A DNA stretch of 64,000 nucleotides, from contig NZ_FQZZ01000001.1 of NCBI RefSeq assembly GCF_900142185.1, forward strand, positions 124,001 to 188,000, given 5' to 3'. Origin of the DNA: Lutimaribacter pacificus. Lineage in GTDB: Bacteria > Pseudomonadota > Alphaproteobacteria > Rhodobacterales > Rhodobacteraceae. The notes below the pieces were generated by a model. It saw only the letters and a program-made list of their open reading frames with translations, made no database searches and had not been told where the DNA came from. The position numbers and the translations under genes were made by a program. Position 1 is the first letter of the stretch. Each line of letters opens with the position of its first letter. Positions 44,063 through 53,123 of the stretch are shown here, piece by piece.

Positions 44063-44571
44063 GCCTGATCCGCCCCGAAGCGATGGATGTGCTGACGCGC
44101 TGGCGCGATGCGCTGATCGGTGCGGGGCTGGGGGCGCTTGGCCTGTGGTGGGCGCTGGGGGTGCATGGCATCCTCAACTGGATCGGCTGGCTGGTCCTGC
44201 CGGTGGCGGCGGCGCTGGTCTGGACCGGCATCCGCCGCGCGCGGTTCCATTCGGGGCGCGGCGGCCCGGGTGTCGTGACGGTGGACGAGGGCGCGATTGC
44301 CTGGCTCGGGCCGTTCCACGGCGGGGCGGTGGCGCTGGAAGAGCTTGACCGGCTGGAGCTTGACCCGACCCGCAGCCCGCCGGTCTGGCGGTTGTTCGCA
44401 CCGGGCCGGGTGCCGCTGGAAATCCCGGTGACGGCGGAAGGTGCGGATGCGCTTTTCGATGCGTTCGCCCGGCTTCCCGGCCTCGATACCCCGAAAATGC
44501 TGGCCGAATTGCGCGGTGGCGCACAGGCCCCCGTCACGATCTGGCGAAAAAGCCGGCCCCGGTTGCATTGA
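44059..44571 (+). CDS. hypothetical membrane protein
   Basis: A 170-residue protein with two closely spaced membrane segments near residues 20-56 (LIGAGLGALGLWWALGVHGIL and WIGWLVLPVAAALVWTG, in part) and a cytosolic beta-rich tail. The tail contains VVTVDEGAIAWLGPFHGGAVALEELDRLEL. Similar short proteins occur beside rsmE and glutamate-cysteine ligase in other Rhodobacteraceae by my recollection, but no function is known. It overlaps the acetyltransferase by ATGA and precedes the ligase gene by 61 bp. Confidence 0.75.
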   Translation: MSLIRPEAMDVLTRWRDALIGAGLGALGLWWALGVHGILNWIGWLVLPVAAALVWTGIRRARFHSGRGGPGVVTVDEGAIAWLGPFHGGAVALEELDRLELDPTRSPPVWRLFAPGRVPLEIPVTAEGADALFDAFARLPGLDTPKMLAELRGGAQAPVTIWRKSRPRLH

Positions 44572-44632
44572 CAGTGGCCCGAATTCATCGCACCCATTCC
44601 CGCGTTTGAAGCCAAAGATCGGAGAGCCACCC

Positions 44633-46003
44633 ATGTCCATACCTCAGTCCGGCGGCGGGCCGATCGAAAGCTTCGACCAGCTTGCAGGCTACCTTGAAAG
44701 CGGCTGCAAGCCCAAGGAAGACTGGCGCATCGGCACCGAGCACGAGAAATTCGGCTATTGCAAGGACACCCATCTGCCGATCCCCTATGACGGCCCGCGC
44801 AGCGTGCGCGCGGTGCTGGAGGGCTTGCGCGACAAGCATGGCTGGGCCCCGATGGAAGAGGGCGGCAACCTGATCGGCCTGACCAAGGGCGGCGCGAATA
44901 TCAGCCTTGAACCGGGCGGGCAGCTCGAACTGTCGGGCGCGGCGCTGGAAACCATCCACCAGACCTGCGACGAGGTGAACGAGCACCTGCGCGAGGTCAA
45001 GGATATCGCCGACAAGGTCGGCGTCGGTTTCATCGGGCTGGGGGCGGCGCCGGAATGGACGCATGAGCAGATGCCGATGATGCCGAAAGGCCGCTACCGG
45101 CTGATGACGTCCTACATGGACAAGGTCGGCACAATGGGCAAGTCGATGATGTATCGCACCTGCACCGTGCAGGTGAACCTCGATTTCTCGTCCGAGGCCG
45201 ACATGGTGAAAAAGCTGCGCGTCGCGCTGGCGCTGCAGCCGGTCGCCACCGCGCTTTTCGCCAATTCGCCATTTTTCGAGGGCAAGCCCAACGGCCATAA
45301 ATCCTGGCGCGCACGCGTCTGGCGCGATCTCGACCCGGCGCGCACGGGCATGTTGCCCTTCGTGTTCGAGGACGGGTTCGGTTTTGACCGCTATGTCGAT
45401 TACGCGCTCGATGTGCCGATGTATTTCGTCTACCGCGACGGTGAATATATCGACGCGCTGGGCCAGTCGTTCCGCGATTTCCTGAACGGCAAGCTGCCCG
45501 CGCTGCCGGGCGAGACACCGACCCTCAGCGACTGGGCCGATCACCTGACCACGATCTTCCCCGAGGCGCGGATCAAGAAATACATGGAAATGCGCGGCGC
45601 CGATGGCGGCCCGTGGCGGCGGATCTGTGCGCTGCCCGCCTTCTGGGTGGGGCTGATGTATCACCAGGACAGCCTGGATGCCGCGTGGGATCTGGCAAAG
45701 CACTGGGATGCCGAAACCCGCGAGGCATGGCGCGTCGAGGCGTCGGTGCGCGGGTTGCAGGCCATCGTCGGCGGCCGGCGCATGATCGACCTGGCGTCCG
45801 AGGTGCTGGATATCAGCCGTGCCGGGCTCAAGGCGCGCGCGCGGCCCGGTCTTGGCGGTATGGTGCAGGACGAACGCCATTTCCTGCACGCGCTCGAGGA
45901 CAGTATCGAAACCGGGCAGGCCCCGGCGGACGAGCTGCTGGAGCATTATCACGGCGACTGGAACGGCGACCTCGGGCGCATCTACGACGAATACAGCTAC
46001 TGA
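44633..46003 (+). CDS. gshA: glutamate-cysteine ligase, plant/alphaproteobacterial type
   Basis: A 456-residue GCS2-type ligase. It begins with WRIGTEHEKFGYCKD and shows EEGGNLIGLTKGGANISLEPGGQLELSGA, in part, and YMDKVGTMGKSMMYRTCTVQVNLDF, in part, as active-site stretches. It forms gamma-glutamylcysteine, the first step of glutathione synthesis. This class differs from E. coli GshA and resembles the plant enzyme. GGAGAG precedes ATG 44633. gshB is not in the window. Confidence 0.95.
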   Translation: MSIPQSGGGPIESFDQLAGYLESGCKPKEDWRIGTEHEKFGYCKDTHLPIPYDGPRSVRAVLEGLRDKHGWAPMEEGGNLIGLTKGGANISLEPGGQLELSGAALETIHQTCDEVNEHLREVKDIADKVGVGFIGLGAAPEWTHEQMPMMPKGRYRLMTSYMDKVGTMGKSMMYRTCTVQVNLDFSSEADMVKKLRVALALQPVATALFANSPFFEGKPNGHKSWRARVWRDLDPARTGMLPFVFEDGFGFDRYVDYALDVPMYFVYRDGEYIDALGQSFRDFLNGKLPALPGETPTLSDWADHLTTIFPEARIKKYMEMRGADGGPWRRICALPAFWVGLMYHQDSLDAAWDLAKHWDAETREAWRVEASVRGLQAIVGGRRMIDLASEVLDISRAGLKARARPGLGGMVQDERHFLHALEDSIETGQAPADELLEHYHGDWNGDLGRIYDEYSY

Positions 46004-46113
46004 CACCGCCGCGCAGGTCGGTTTTGTGCGGCATTGCGTCGGCTGGGCAATCCGCGAATTGCGCGGCCTGCTAAAGATCGTGCAACGCATGATCCAAGGG
46101 AGTCGCCTGCGCA

Positions 46114-48618
46114 ATGAAAACCCAAGTCAAAGCTTTGGTCGTCGGCGGTGGCGCTGTCGGCACCTCGATCGCCTATCACCTGGCCCGCGCGGGCTGGTCC
46201 GACGTGATGCTGCTGGAGCGCGACGAGCTGACCAGCGGATCGACCTGGCACGCCGCCGGGCTGCTGCCGCTGTTCAACATGTCCTACGCGACCACCCATA
46301 TCCACCAGTATTCGGTCGAGTTCTACAAGACGCTCGAGGCCGAAACCGGGCTGAACGCGGGGTTTTCCATCGTCGGCAACCTGCGCATGGCGCAGACGCA
46401 GGACCGTATGGACGAATACATGGTCTATGCCACCACCGCCGAAACCTGCGGCGTGCCCTATGAATGGATGACACCGGCGCAGATCAAGGAGCGTTGGCCG
46501 CTGGTCCATACCGACGACCTGAAGGGCGCGATCTATCACCCGACCGACGGCTACATAAACCCCGCCGACGTGACGATGGCGATGGCCAAGGGCGCGCGCC
46601 AGCGCGGCGTGACGATCGAGCGGAAATGGCAGGCCGACGCCTTCGAATGGAAGGGCGATCACTGGGATGTCACCTGCACGAAGATGGTGGAAAGGGGTGG
46701 CAACCTCGTGCCCGGCGACGAGCAGATCGTGATCTCCGCCGAACACGTGGTCACCGCCAGCGGCAACCACGCGCAGCGCACCGCGCGGATGCTGGGCATC
46801 AAGATGCCCGCGATCCCGGTCGAGCATCAGTTCATCGTCACCGAACCCGATCCCGCGCTGGTCGCCTATCGCAGGAACGGCGGCGAGGAACACCCCGTCC
46901 TGCGCGATGCCGACGCCAAGTGGTATGTGCGCGAGGAACGCGGCGGCTGGATTCTGGGGCCTTATGAGCGCAACGCGCCCGCGCGGTTCGAATACGGCGT
47001 GCCCGACAGCTTCCGCGCCGACCTTTTCCCGCTGGATCTCGAGCGGATCGAAGAGGAATACATGTCGATGATCCACCGCATTCCGTCTTCGGAAACCGTG
47101 GGGCTCAAGGACGATTTCAACGGCCCGATCTGCTATACCCCCGATGGCAACCCGCTGGTCGGCCCCGCGCCGGGGCTGCGCAACATGTGGCTGGCCGAGG
47201 GCTTTTCCTTCGGTATCACCGCCGCCGGCGGCACCGGCTATTACCTGGCGCAGATGATGGTCGATGGCGAGGCCGGGATCGACATGGCCAGCCTCGACCC
47301 CAAGCGGTACGGGCAGGACTGGATGACGACCGAATACGCCGCGCGCAAGAACGAGGAATGTTACGAACACGTCTTCATCCTGCACCACCCGGACGAGGAA
47401 CGCGAAGCCTGCCGCCCGCTGCGCACCGGCCCGGCCTATGACCGGCAAAAGGCGCGCGGCGCGCAGTTCGGTTGTGTCAACGGGTTCGAGCGGCCCAACT
47501 ATTTCGGCCCGCTCGACGCGCCCGACAGCTTCGACCACGACGCGCGGTCTTTCCGCCGCGGTGGCTGGTGGGACCATGCAAGGGCCGAGGCCGAGGCGGT
47601 GCGCAACACCGCCGGGCTGATCGACGCCACCGCCTTTACCAAGCACGTGGTCAGGGGGCCGGGTGCGACGCAGTTCCTTGACTGGTTCACCTGCAACAAG
47701 CTGCCGAAGGTCGGGCGCATCAACCTGACCTATGCGCTGACCGATGCGGGCACCACGCGCACCGAATACACCATCGTGCGGCTGGCCGAGGACGAGTATT
47801 ACCTTGTCTCCGCCGGGGCCTGGGGCGCCTATGACGGCGATTACCTGCGCAAGGCCGCCGCCGACAAGGCAGGCGAATTCGGCTATGTCGAGATCCAGGA
47901 CGTGACGACGCAATGGGGCGTCTTCGCCCTTGCCGGGCCGAAGTCGCGCGACATCCTGAACGCGGTGATCCGGGATGCCGATCCCGCCACCGCGCTGTCG
48001 AACAAGCGGTTCCCGTGGCTGTCCTGCCGCGAGATCGAGCTGGGCATGTGCCCGGTGCGCGCGATCCGCGTGGCCTATACCGGTGAGCTGGGGTGGGAGC
48101 TGCATCACCCGATCGAGATGCAGAATTACCTGTTCGACCTGCTGGAAAAGGCCGGTGAAGCGCACGGGATGAAGCTGGTGGGCGCGCGCGCGCAGAACTG
48201 GCTGCGGCAGGAAAAATCCTATCGCGCCTTCGGCAACGAACTGGGCCGCGACGCCACTCCGCTCGAGGCCGACCTGCCGCGCTTTGTCGATCTGTCCAAG
48301 GATTTCCACGGCAAGGCGGCGATGGAGGCAAAGGGCATCCGCAGCACATGCGTGACCGTGCTGATCGACGGGCCGGACGACGCCGACCCGTGGGGCCGCG
48401 AGGCGCTTTACGTCGATGGCGAAAAGGTGGGCCGCCTGACCTCGGGCGGGTATTCCGTGGCCTTCGGTCAGTCGATCGGCATGGGCTATGTCAAACCCGA
48501 ACTGGCGGTCGAGGGCCAGAAGCTGCAGGTCAGGATGTTCGACAGGCTGTGGGACGCGGTCGTGACCTGCGACAGCCCCTATGACCCGAAGAACGAGGTC
48601 ATCCGCAAGGACGGCTGA
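46114..48618 (+). CDS. dimethylglycine/sarcosine-dehydrogenase-like FAD and GcvT-domain protein
   Basis: An 834-residue fusion. Residues 5-375 form a DAO-type FAD domain with VVGGGAVGTSIAYHLA and SGSTWHAAGL, where His46 fits the covalent FAD histidine of dimethylglycine dehydrogenase. Residues 380-435 are the FAO-middle region, 440-720 the folate-binding GcvT domain and 735-825 the GcvT C-terminal barrel. It should demethylate an N-methyl amino acid and pass formaldehyde to tetrahydrofolate. The exact substrate (dimethylglycine, sarcosine or another) is open. AAGGGAG lies before ATG 46114. Confidence 0.87.
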   Translation: MKTQVKALVVGGGAVGTSIAYHLARAGWSDVMLLERDELTSGSTWHAAGLLPLFNMSYATTHIHQYSVEFYKTLEAETGLNAGFSIVGNLRMAQTQDRMDEYMVYATTAETCGVPYEWMTPAQIKERWPLVHTDDLKGAIYHPTDGYINPADVTMAMAKGARQRGVTIERKWQADAFEWKGDHWDVTCTKMVERGGNLVPGDEQIVISAEHVVTASGNHAQRTARMLGIKMPAIPVEHQFIVTEPDPALVAYRRNGGEEHPVLRDADAKWYVREERGGWILGPYERNAPARFEYGVPDSFRADLFPLDLERIEEEYMSMIHRIPSSETVGLKDDFNGPICYTPDGNPLVGPAPGLRNMWLAEGFSFGITAAGGTGYYLAQMMVDGEAGIDMASLDPKRYGQDWMTTEYAARKNEECYEHVFILHHPDEEREACRPLRTGPAYDRQKARGAQFGCVNGFERPNYFGPLDAPDSFDHDARSFRRGGWWDHARAEAEAVRNTAGLIDATAFTKHVVRGPGATQFLDWFTCNKLPKVGRINLTYALTDAGTTRTEYTIVRLAEDEYYLVSAGAWGAYDGDYLRKAAADKAGEFGYVEIQDVTTQWGVFALAGPKSRDILNAVIRDADPATALSNKRFPWLSCREIELGMCPVRAIRVAYTGELGWELHHPIEMQNYLFDLLEKAGEAHGMKLVGARAQNWLRQEKSYRAFGNELGRDATPLEADLPRFVDLSKDFHGKAAMEAKGIRSTCVTVLIDGPDDADPWGREALYVDGEKVGRLTSGGYSVAFGQSIGMGYVKPELAVEGQKLQVRMFDRLWDAVVTCDSPYDPKNEVIRKDG

Positions 48619-48821
48619 GTGCCGTTGCGAATGACGGCGCCATCGCCCGGAACAGCGGCGCAAGCCGCCCGGGCCGCGCCCGACCGCCCCCCGGGCGGGC
48701 GCGTTTGCAGCGTTTCAGCACGCGCAGCCGCAGGAAGTATGTGGCACGATAAAGCGCCAGGCCACGAGTGGCGCAGCGCCCACCCGCGGTCGGGCGCGGC
48801 CCTTTTGTCGGGACGATCTTT

Positions 48822-49169
48822 TCAACCCGCTTGCGCCGCCACCAGCTCGTCATAGCATTCCAGCGCCTTGCCGGCATACATCGTGGCCGGGCCGCCGCCC
48901 ATCTGGATCGTCATGCCCAGCACATCGGCGATCTCGTCCCGCGTGGCACCGGCCTTGACCAGCGCCTCGATATGCAGGGCAATGCAGGATTCGCAGCGGA
49001 TGGCGACGGCGATCCCCAAGGCGACATATTCCTTGGTCTTGAAATCCAGAACGCCGCCCTCTTTCACCGCCTTGGACATCGCGCCAAAGCCCTTGGTCAC
49101 GTCGGGGATGGTCTTGTAAAGCACGCGCAGACGGTTGCGGGTGGTGTTCAGTGTGTCGCTCCAGGCCAT
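48822..49169 (-). CDS. carboxymuconolactone-decarboxylase/AhpD-family protein
   Basis: A 115-residue helical protein with the redox-type motif C-x2-C in RCESCIALHIEALVKAGAT and GMTIQMGGGPATMYAGKA. This is the CMD family, with AhpD-like peroxidase or decarboxylase activity; the cysteine pair favours a redox role. AGGAG stands eight bases before ATG 49169. A short gap of 203 bp before the dimethylglycine-dehydrogenase-like gene end contains GC hairpins only. Confidence 0.87.
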   Translation of the reverse strand: MAWSDTLNTTRNRLRVLYKTIPDVTKGFGAMSKAVKEGGVLDFKTKEYVALGIAVAIRCESCIALHIEALVKAGATRDEIADVLGMTIQMGGGPATMYAGKALECYDELVAAQAG

Positions 49170-49307
49170 ATGTGCCGCTCCTTGAATGTAATTTCGGCAC
49201 AGCCAGACCACGGGCAGGCGGGCGGCTCTTTGACCTCGATCAGATGGGGGCGATTTTCTCGGCTGGCCGCCCACATCCGGTCGCCGCGCCTGTGGCAGGG
49301 GCAGGGT

Positions 49308-49328
49308 GAGTATTTGCGGAACGATGAA
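49308..49328 (-). repeat. stop-proximal motif, copy 4
   Basis: On the minus strand: TTCATCGTTCCG followed by CAAATACTC. It begins 9 nt after the stop codon of the DUF938 gene on the same strand. Confidence 0.8.
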
Positions 49329-49337
49329 GCCGGCAGG

Positions 49338-49994
49338 TCAGGGCCGCTGCGCGACGAAGCCCATGTTGTTCGCGGGCATTTCCACGACCTGCACGAGGAC
49401 CAGGAAATTCTGCTGGAGCCACTCGATCACATCCCAGTCATCCTTGTAACCGATCTCGGAATCCTGCGCGGTCAGCGCCGCGTGGAATGCGGCATCGCCG
49501 TCCGACGTGGTTTCGCCGTCGCGCAGGAAGGGGCCGTAAAGGATCAGTATCCCGCCCGGCGCCAGCGCCTGTGCCGCCTCGGCGATCAGGATACGCGCCT
49601 CGCCTTCGCTGATGAGGTGCAGCAGGTTCACCAGCACGATCAGATCCTGCCCGTCATGCGCCGCCGCCCAGCCCGGCGCGGTGGCATCCAGCGCGATGGC
49701 GGGGCACAGGTTCGCCAAACCCGCCTGCGCGGCATGGGCGTCAATGGACCGGCGGCGCGCGGCGTCGATATCGCTGGGTTGCCAGGTCAGACCGGGCAGG
49801 CGGCGGGCCAGCGTCACGGCATGTTCGCCGGTGCCCGAGGCAAGCTCCAGCGCGCGGCCCGTGTCCGGCGCGTGGGTGGCCACAAGATCGGCAATCGCAG
49901 CGGCGTTGCGCGCGGCCGAGGGGGCGAACAGGCGCCCGTCATCGGACGGGGTCGCGACCGAGGCGCTGTCGGGCAGGTTCAGGCGTCTGGGCAT
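49338..49994 (-). CDS. DUF938 SAM-dependent methyltransferase
   Basis: A 218-residue class I methyltransferase of the DUF938 family. It opens with RRLNLPDSASVATP and FAPSAARNAAAIADLV, has the SAM motif ALELASGTGEHAVTLARRLP and PSDIDAARRRSI, and continues with VNLLHLISEGEA. Proteins of this family are common in Proteobacteria with unknown substrates. GGAGAAAA precedes ATG 49994. It follows the amine oxidase gene by 26 bp. Confidence 0.87.
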   Translation of the reverse strand: MPRRLNLPDSASVATPSDDGRLFAPSAARNAAAIADLVATHAPDTGRALELASGTGEHAVTLARRLPGLTWQPSDIDAARRRSIDAHAAQAGLANLCPAIALDATAPGWAAAHDGQDLIVLVNLLHLISEGEARILIAEAAQALAPGGILILYGPFLRDGETTSDGDAAFHAALTAQDSEIGYKDDWDVIEWLQQNFLVLVQVVEMPANNMGFVAQRP

Positions 49995-50020
49995 GGTTTT
50001 CTCCGATAGGGGCGCGGCGC

Positions 50021-51100
50021 TCAGGCGGCGAAACGGGCGGGCGACAGCGCCGCGACGGTGGCCGCGTCCAGCGTCGTGGGCACACCGTCGGCGATCTGGG
50101 CCAGCAACTCGCTGGCAGCGGCGGCGGTCTGGAACCCGTAGCCGCCTTGCCCGGCGAGCCACAGGAATTCCGGCACGCCCGCATCGCGGCCGATCACCAG
50201 TGCGCGGTCGGGGGCAAAGCTGCGCAGCCCGGCCCAGTTGGCGATCATCCGCTCCACCGGCGCGGTGCTGAACGCCTGGTAGCGCGCCAGCCCTTCGGCC
50301 AGCACCATGTCGTCGGCCCAGGCATCGTGCGGGTCCATCCGGTCTTCGTCGCCGGGCGACACGATCAGCGCACCGGCATCCGGTTTCGCATACCAGCGGT
50401 CGCCGACCCCGTCGACAAAGGGCCAGCCCGCAGGATCGGCGCCGTCCGGCAGCGCGATGCGCGCCATCGAGCGGCGATAGGGCTGGATGCCGAGCGGCGC
50501 GACCCCCGCCATCGCGGCCACCCCGTCGGCCCAGGCCCCGGCGGCGTTCACCAGCGTGCGTGCGGTGTAATCCTGCCCGCCCGCCGTCACCTGCCAGCCG
50601 CCGGGGACACGTCGGATCGCCCCGACCCGCGCGCCGGTGACGATGCGCGCCCCGGCGCCGCGCGCCTCGCGCAGGAAATTCTGGATGAACAGGTCGGTAT
50701 CGAGGTCGCAGGTATCCGCGCGCAGGGCGGCATGGGCGGCATGGCCGCGATCCAGCAGCGGCCAGAGCGTTGCCGCCTCGTCGATGGCGATCCGCTCCAG
50801 CCCCATATCCGCAGCCTGCGCGGCAAAGCCCCCGGCCTCGTCCGCCGCGCCCAGCAACATCATCGGTCGCGGCGACAGCACCCCGCCATGTGCGGTGCGC
50901 AGGTAATCGGCGCTGGCGCCGTTCAGCGCGCGCACCACCGCGTTGCCGTAGCTTTCCAGGAACATCGCCGCCGACCGGCCCGAAGCGTGATAGGCCAGGT
51001 TGTCCTCTGCCTCGAGCAGCGTGACGCTGCCCAGCCGCGCCAGCCGCGCGGCGGCGCTGATGCCCGCGATACCGCCGCCTATGATCAGGAAATCCTGCAT
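50021..51100 (-). CDS. DAO-family FAD oxidoreductase (glycine-oxidase/D-amino-acid-dehydrogenase-like)
   Basis: A 359-residue FAD enzyme starting MQDFLIIGGGIAGISAAARLARLG with a Rossmann FAD motif. ASGRSAAMFLESYGN, NAAGAWADGVAAMAGV and the C-terminal WLAGQGGYGFQTAAAASELLA are DAO hallmarks. It oxidises an amine or amino acid to an imine in the cytosol. The frame continues to ATG 51133, but ATG 51100 begins the motif and has AAGGGGG upstream. Substrate unknown. It shares a direction with the DUF938 gene. Confidence 0.87.
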   Translation of the reverse strand: MQDFLIIGGGIAGISAAARLARLGSVTLLEAEDNLAYHASGRSAAMFLESYGNAVVRALNGASADYLRTAHGGVLSPRPMMLLGAADEAGGFAAQAADMGLERIAIDEAATLWPLLDRGHAAHAALRADTCDLDTDLFIQNFLREARGAGARIVTGARVGAIRRVPGGWQVTAGGQDYTARTLVNAAGAWADGVAAMAGVAPLGIQPYRRSMARIALPDGADPAGWPFVDGVGDRWYAKPDAGALIVSPGDEDRMDPHDAWADDMVLAEGLARYQAFSTAPVERMIANWAGLRSFAPDRALVIGRDAGVPEFLWLAGQGGYGFQTAAAASELLAQIADGVPTTLDAATVAALSPARFAA

Positions 51101-51307
51101 GGAAACCCCCTTGTCCCTGCCACAGCCTGCCACGGCTTGCGCCCCGCCGAAAGGGGCAGGAGGGCCGATTCCCCTTTTGATGAAATTTTCATGTCATCCA
51201 CAAGATATAGAGGTTATCCCCAACTTTTTGCTTTACAGGATGCGAATTGACGCACACCATATCTGGTAGGAACAGGGCAAAAAGCCCCGGTTTCTAGAGC
51301 AGGCAGC

Positions 51308-51340
51308 TAGCGTTTGGGGCGCTGCCACGCCCCGACGCTA
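51308..51340 (+). promoter_or_regulatory. hairpin in the leader of the YbjN-domain gene
   Basis: TAGCGT-tt-GGGGCG pairs with CGCCCC-g-ACGCTA around a 6-nt loop, giving a 12-bp interrupted stem. It ends ten bases before the AGGAGG site of the gene at 51363. The sequence could form in the leader RNA or act as a palindromic operator. Confidence 0.5.
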
Positions 51341-51362
51341 CGCATAAACAGGAGGTGGCGTC

Positions 51363-51863
51363 ATGGCCCTGTCCGAGCAGTTTCTTCAGGAAGATTTGCA
51401 CCCCATCGACATCGTCGAGCATCTGGCCGAATTCAACGACTGGGATTTCGACCGCGTGCATGACGACCAGATCGCCATGGCGGTCGAGGGACAGTGGCGC
51501 ACCTATTCGATCACGCTGGCATGGTCGGCCTATGACGAAACCCTGCGCATGGTCTGCACCTTCGAGATGGAGCCGCCCGAGGATCGCCTGCCGGCGCTTT
51601 ACGAATGCCTGAACGCCGCCAACGACCAGTGCTGGGCCGGCGGCTTCAGCTATTGGGACGAGCACAAGATGATGGTCTATCGCTACGGCCTTGTGCTGGC
51701 GGGCGGGCAGTCGGCCAGCGCCGAGCAGATCGACACGATGATCGGCGCCGCGGTGCTGAGCGCGGAACGCTTCTATCCCGCCTTTCAGCTGGTGGTCTGG
51801 GGCAACCGGCCCGCGAAAGAGGCGTTGCAGATCGCCATTGCCGAGGCTTACGGCCGCGCCTGA
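51363..51863 (+). CDS. YbjN-domain protein
   Basis: A 166-residue cytosolic protein of the YbjN (type III secretion-chaperone-like) fold: QEDLHPIDIVEHLAEFNDWDFDRV, ITLAWSAYDETLRMVCTFEME and NDQCWAGGFSYWDEHKMMVYRYGL. Its function is unknown; in Alphaproteobacteria the gene is regularly found just before proC, as here. A strong AGGAGG site precedes ATG 51363. The 262 bp upstream are AT-rich for this genome and carry a hairpin. Confidence 0.88.
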   Translation: MALSEQFLQEDLHPIDIVEHLAEFNDWDFDRVHDDQIAMAVEGQWRTYSITLAWSAYDETLRMVCTFEMEPPEDRLPALYECLNAANDQCWAGGFSYWDEHKMMVYRYGLVLAGGQSASAEQIDTMIGAAVLSAERFYPAFQLVVWGNRPAKEALQIAIAEAYGRA

Positions 51864-51973
51864 CACCCCTTTCGTGCGGGCAGGCCGCCGCTTGCCCGCC
51901 CTTTCCGCCATTGCCCCTTGGGGGCGGGCGGCGTAACACTCCCCCAACGACAAACGCGCAGGGGGTGCATCCG

Positions 51974-52789
51974 ATGGACATGGACGATCTGGAACGGCGC
52001 GGCCTCGTTCTGCTGGGCTGCGGCAAGATGGGGTCGGCCATGCTGGAAGGGTGGCTTAAGGGCGGAGTGCCCGCCGCCTCGGTCTGGGTGATCGACCCGA
52101 ACCCCTCGGACTGGCTGCAACAGACCGGTGTGCACCTGAACGCCAAACTGCCCGCCGCGCCCGCGCTGGTGCTGGTCGCCGTGAAACCGCAGATGATGGG
52201 CGATGCGCTGCCGTCGCTGCAGGCACTGGGCGGGGGCGATACGCTGTTCGTGTCGGTTGCCGCCGGCACGCCGATTGCGCATTTCGAACAGGTGCTGGGT
52301 GCCGCCACGCCGATCGTGCGCGCGATGCCCAACACGCCCGCCGCGGTGGCGCGCGGGATCACTGCTATCGTCGGCAACAGCCACGCCAGTGCCGGTCACA
52401 TGACCCTGGCCGAGACATTGCTGCGCGCCGTCGGGCAGGTCGTGCGGCTGGAGGGCGAGGATCAGATGGACGCGGTCACCGGCCTGTCCGGCTCGGGCCC
52501 GGCCTATGTGTTCCACATGATCGAATGCATGGCCCGCGCGGGCGAGGCGCAGGGGCTGGCTCCCGCGCTGGCGATGCAACTGGCCAAGGCCACGGTCGCG
52601 GGCGCCGGTGCGCTGGCCGAGGCGGCGGATGAAACGCCCGCGCAGCTGCGCGTCAACGTCACCAGCCCCAACGGCACCACGCAGGCGGGGCTTGAGGTGC
52701 TGATGGACGAAACCACCGGCCTGCCGCCGCTGATGGCCCGGACCGTCGCCGCCGCCACCGACCGCAGCAAGGAGCTGCGCGATGGCTGA
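51974..52789 (+). CDS. proC: pyrroline-5-carboxylate reductase
   Basis: A 271-residue ProC with LVLLGCGKMGSAMLEGWLKGG (NADPH site), AVKPQMM, MPNTPAAV and the C-terminal DAVTGLSGSGPAYVF, AKATVAGAGALAEAADETPAQLRVNVTSPNGTT in part. It makes proline from pyrroline-5-carboxylate. It has a GGGGG-type site before ATG 51974. It overlaps csaA by 8 bp. Confidence 0.95.
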   Translation: MDMDDLERRGLVLLGCGKMGSAMLEGWLKGGVPAASVWVIDPNPSDWLQQTGVHLNAKLPAAPALVLVAVKPQMMGDALPSLQALGGGDTLFVSVAAGTPIAHFEQVLGAATPIVRAMPNTPAAVARGITAIVGNSHASAGHMTLAETLLRAVGQVVRLEGEDQMDAVTGLSGSGPAYVFHMIECMARAGEAQGLAPALAMQLAKATVAGAGALAEAADETPAQLRVNVTSPNGTTQAGLEVLMDETTGLPPLMARTVAAATDRSKELRDG

Positions 52790-53123
52790 CGAGATCACAT
52801 TCGACGATTTCCTGCGCGTCGATATTCGCGTGGGCCGCGTGCTGCGCGCCGAACCCTTCCCCGAGGCGCGCAAGCCCGCGATCAAGATGTGGATCGACTT
52901 TGGCCCCGAACTCGGCGAACGCAAGACCAGCGCCCAGATCACCGCGCATTACACGCCCGACGCCCTGATCGGCAAACAGGTGATGGCCGTGGTCAATTTC
53001 CCGCCGCGCCAGATCGGAAAATTCATGTCCGAGGTGCTGGTGCTGGGGGTTTCTGACCCCGATGGCGGCATCGTTCTGATCTCACCCGACAAAGAGGTGC
53101 CGCTGGGCGGCAGGATGCATTGA
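52782..53123 (+). CDS. csaA: CsaA-type tRNA-binding chaperone
   Basis: A 113-residue single OB-fold protein of the EMAPII/CsaA type: FDDFLRVDIRVGRVLRAEPFPEARKPAIK, KTSAQITAHYTPDALIGKQVMAVVNF and MSEVLVLGVSDPDGGIVL, each in part. It binds tRNA and may assist protein folding or export. The start overlaps proC by 8 bp and the stop overlaps the next gene (TGATG). Confidence 0.93.
   Translation: MADEITFDDFLRVDIRVGRVLRAEPFPEARKPAIKMWIDFGPELGERKTSAQITAHYTPDALIGKQVMAVVNFPPRQIGKFMSEVLVLGVSDPDGGIVLISPDKEVPLGGRMH

Noticed and set aside
45997-48663. 888-residue open frame opposite the dimethylglycine-dehydrogenase-like gene
   Set aside because: Shadow of the strong plus-strand gene, which has all domain motifs. 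The antisense sequence has no recognisable motif.
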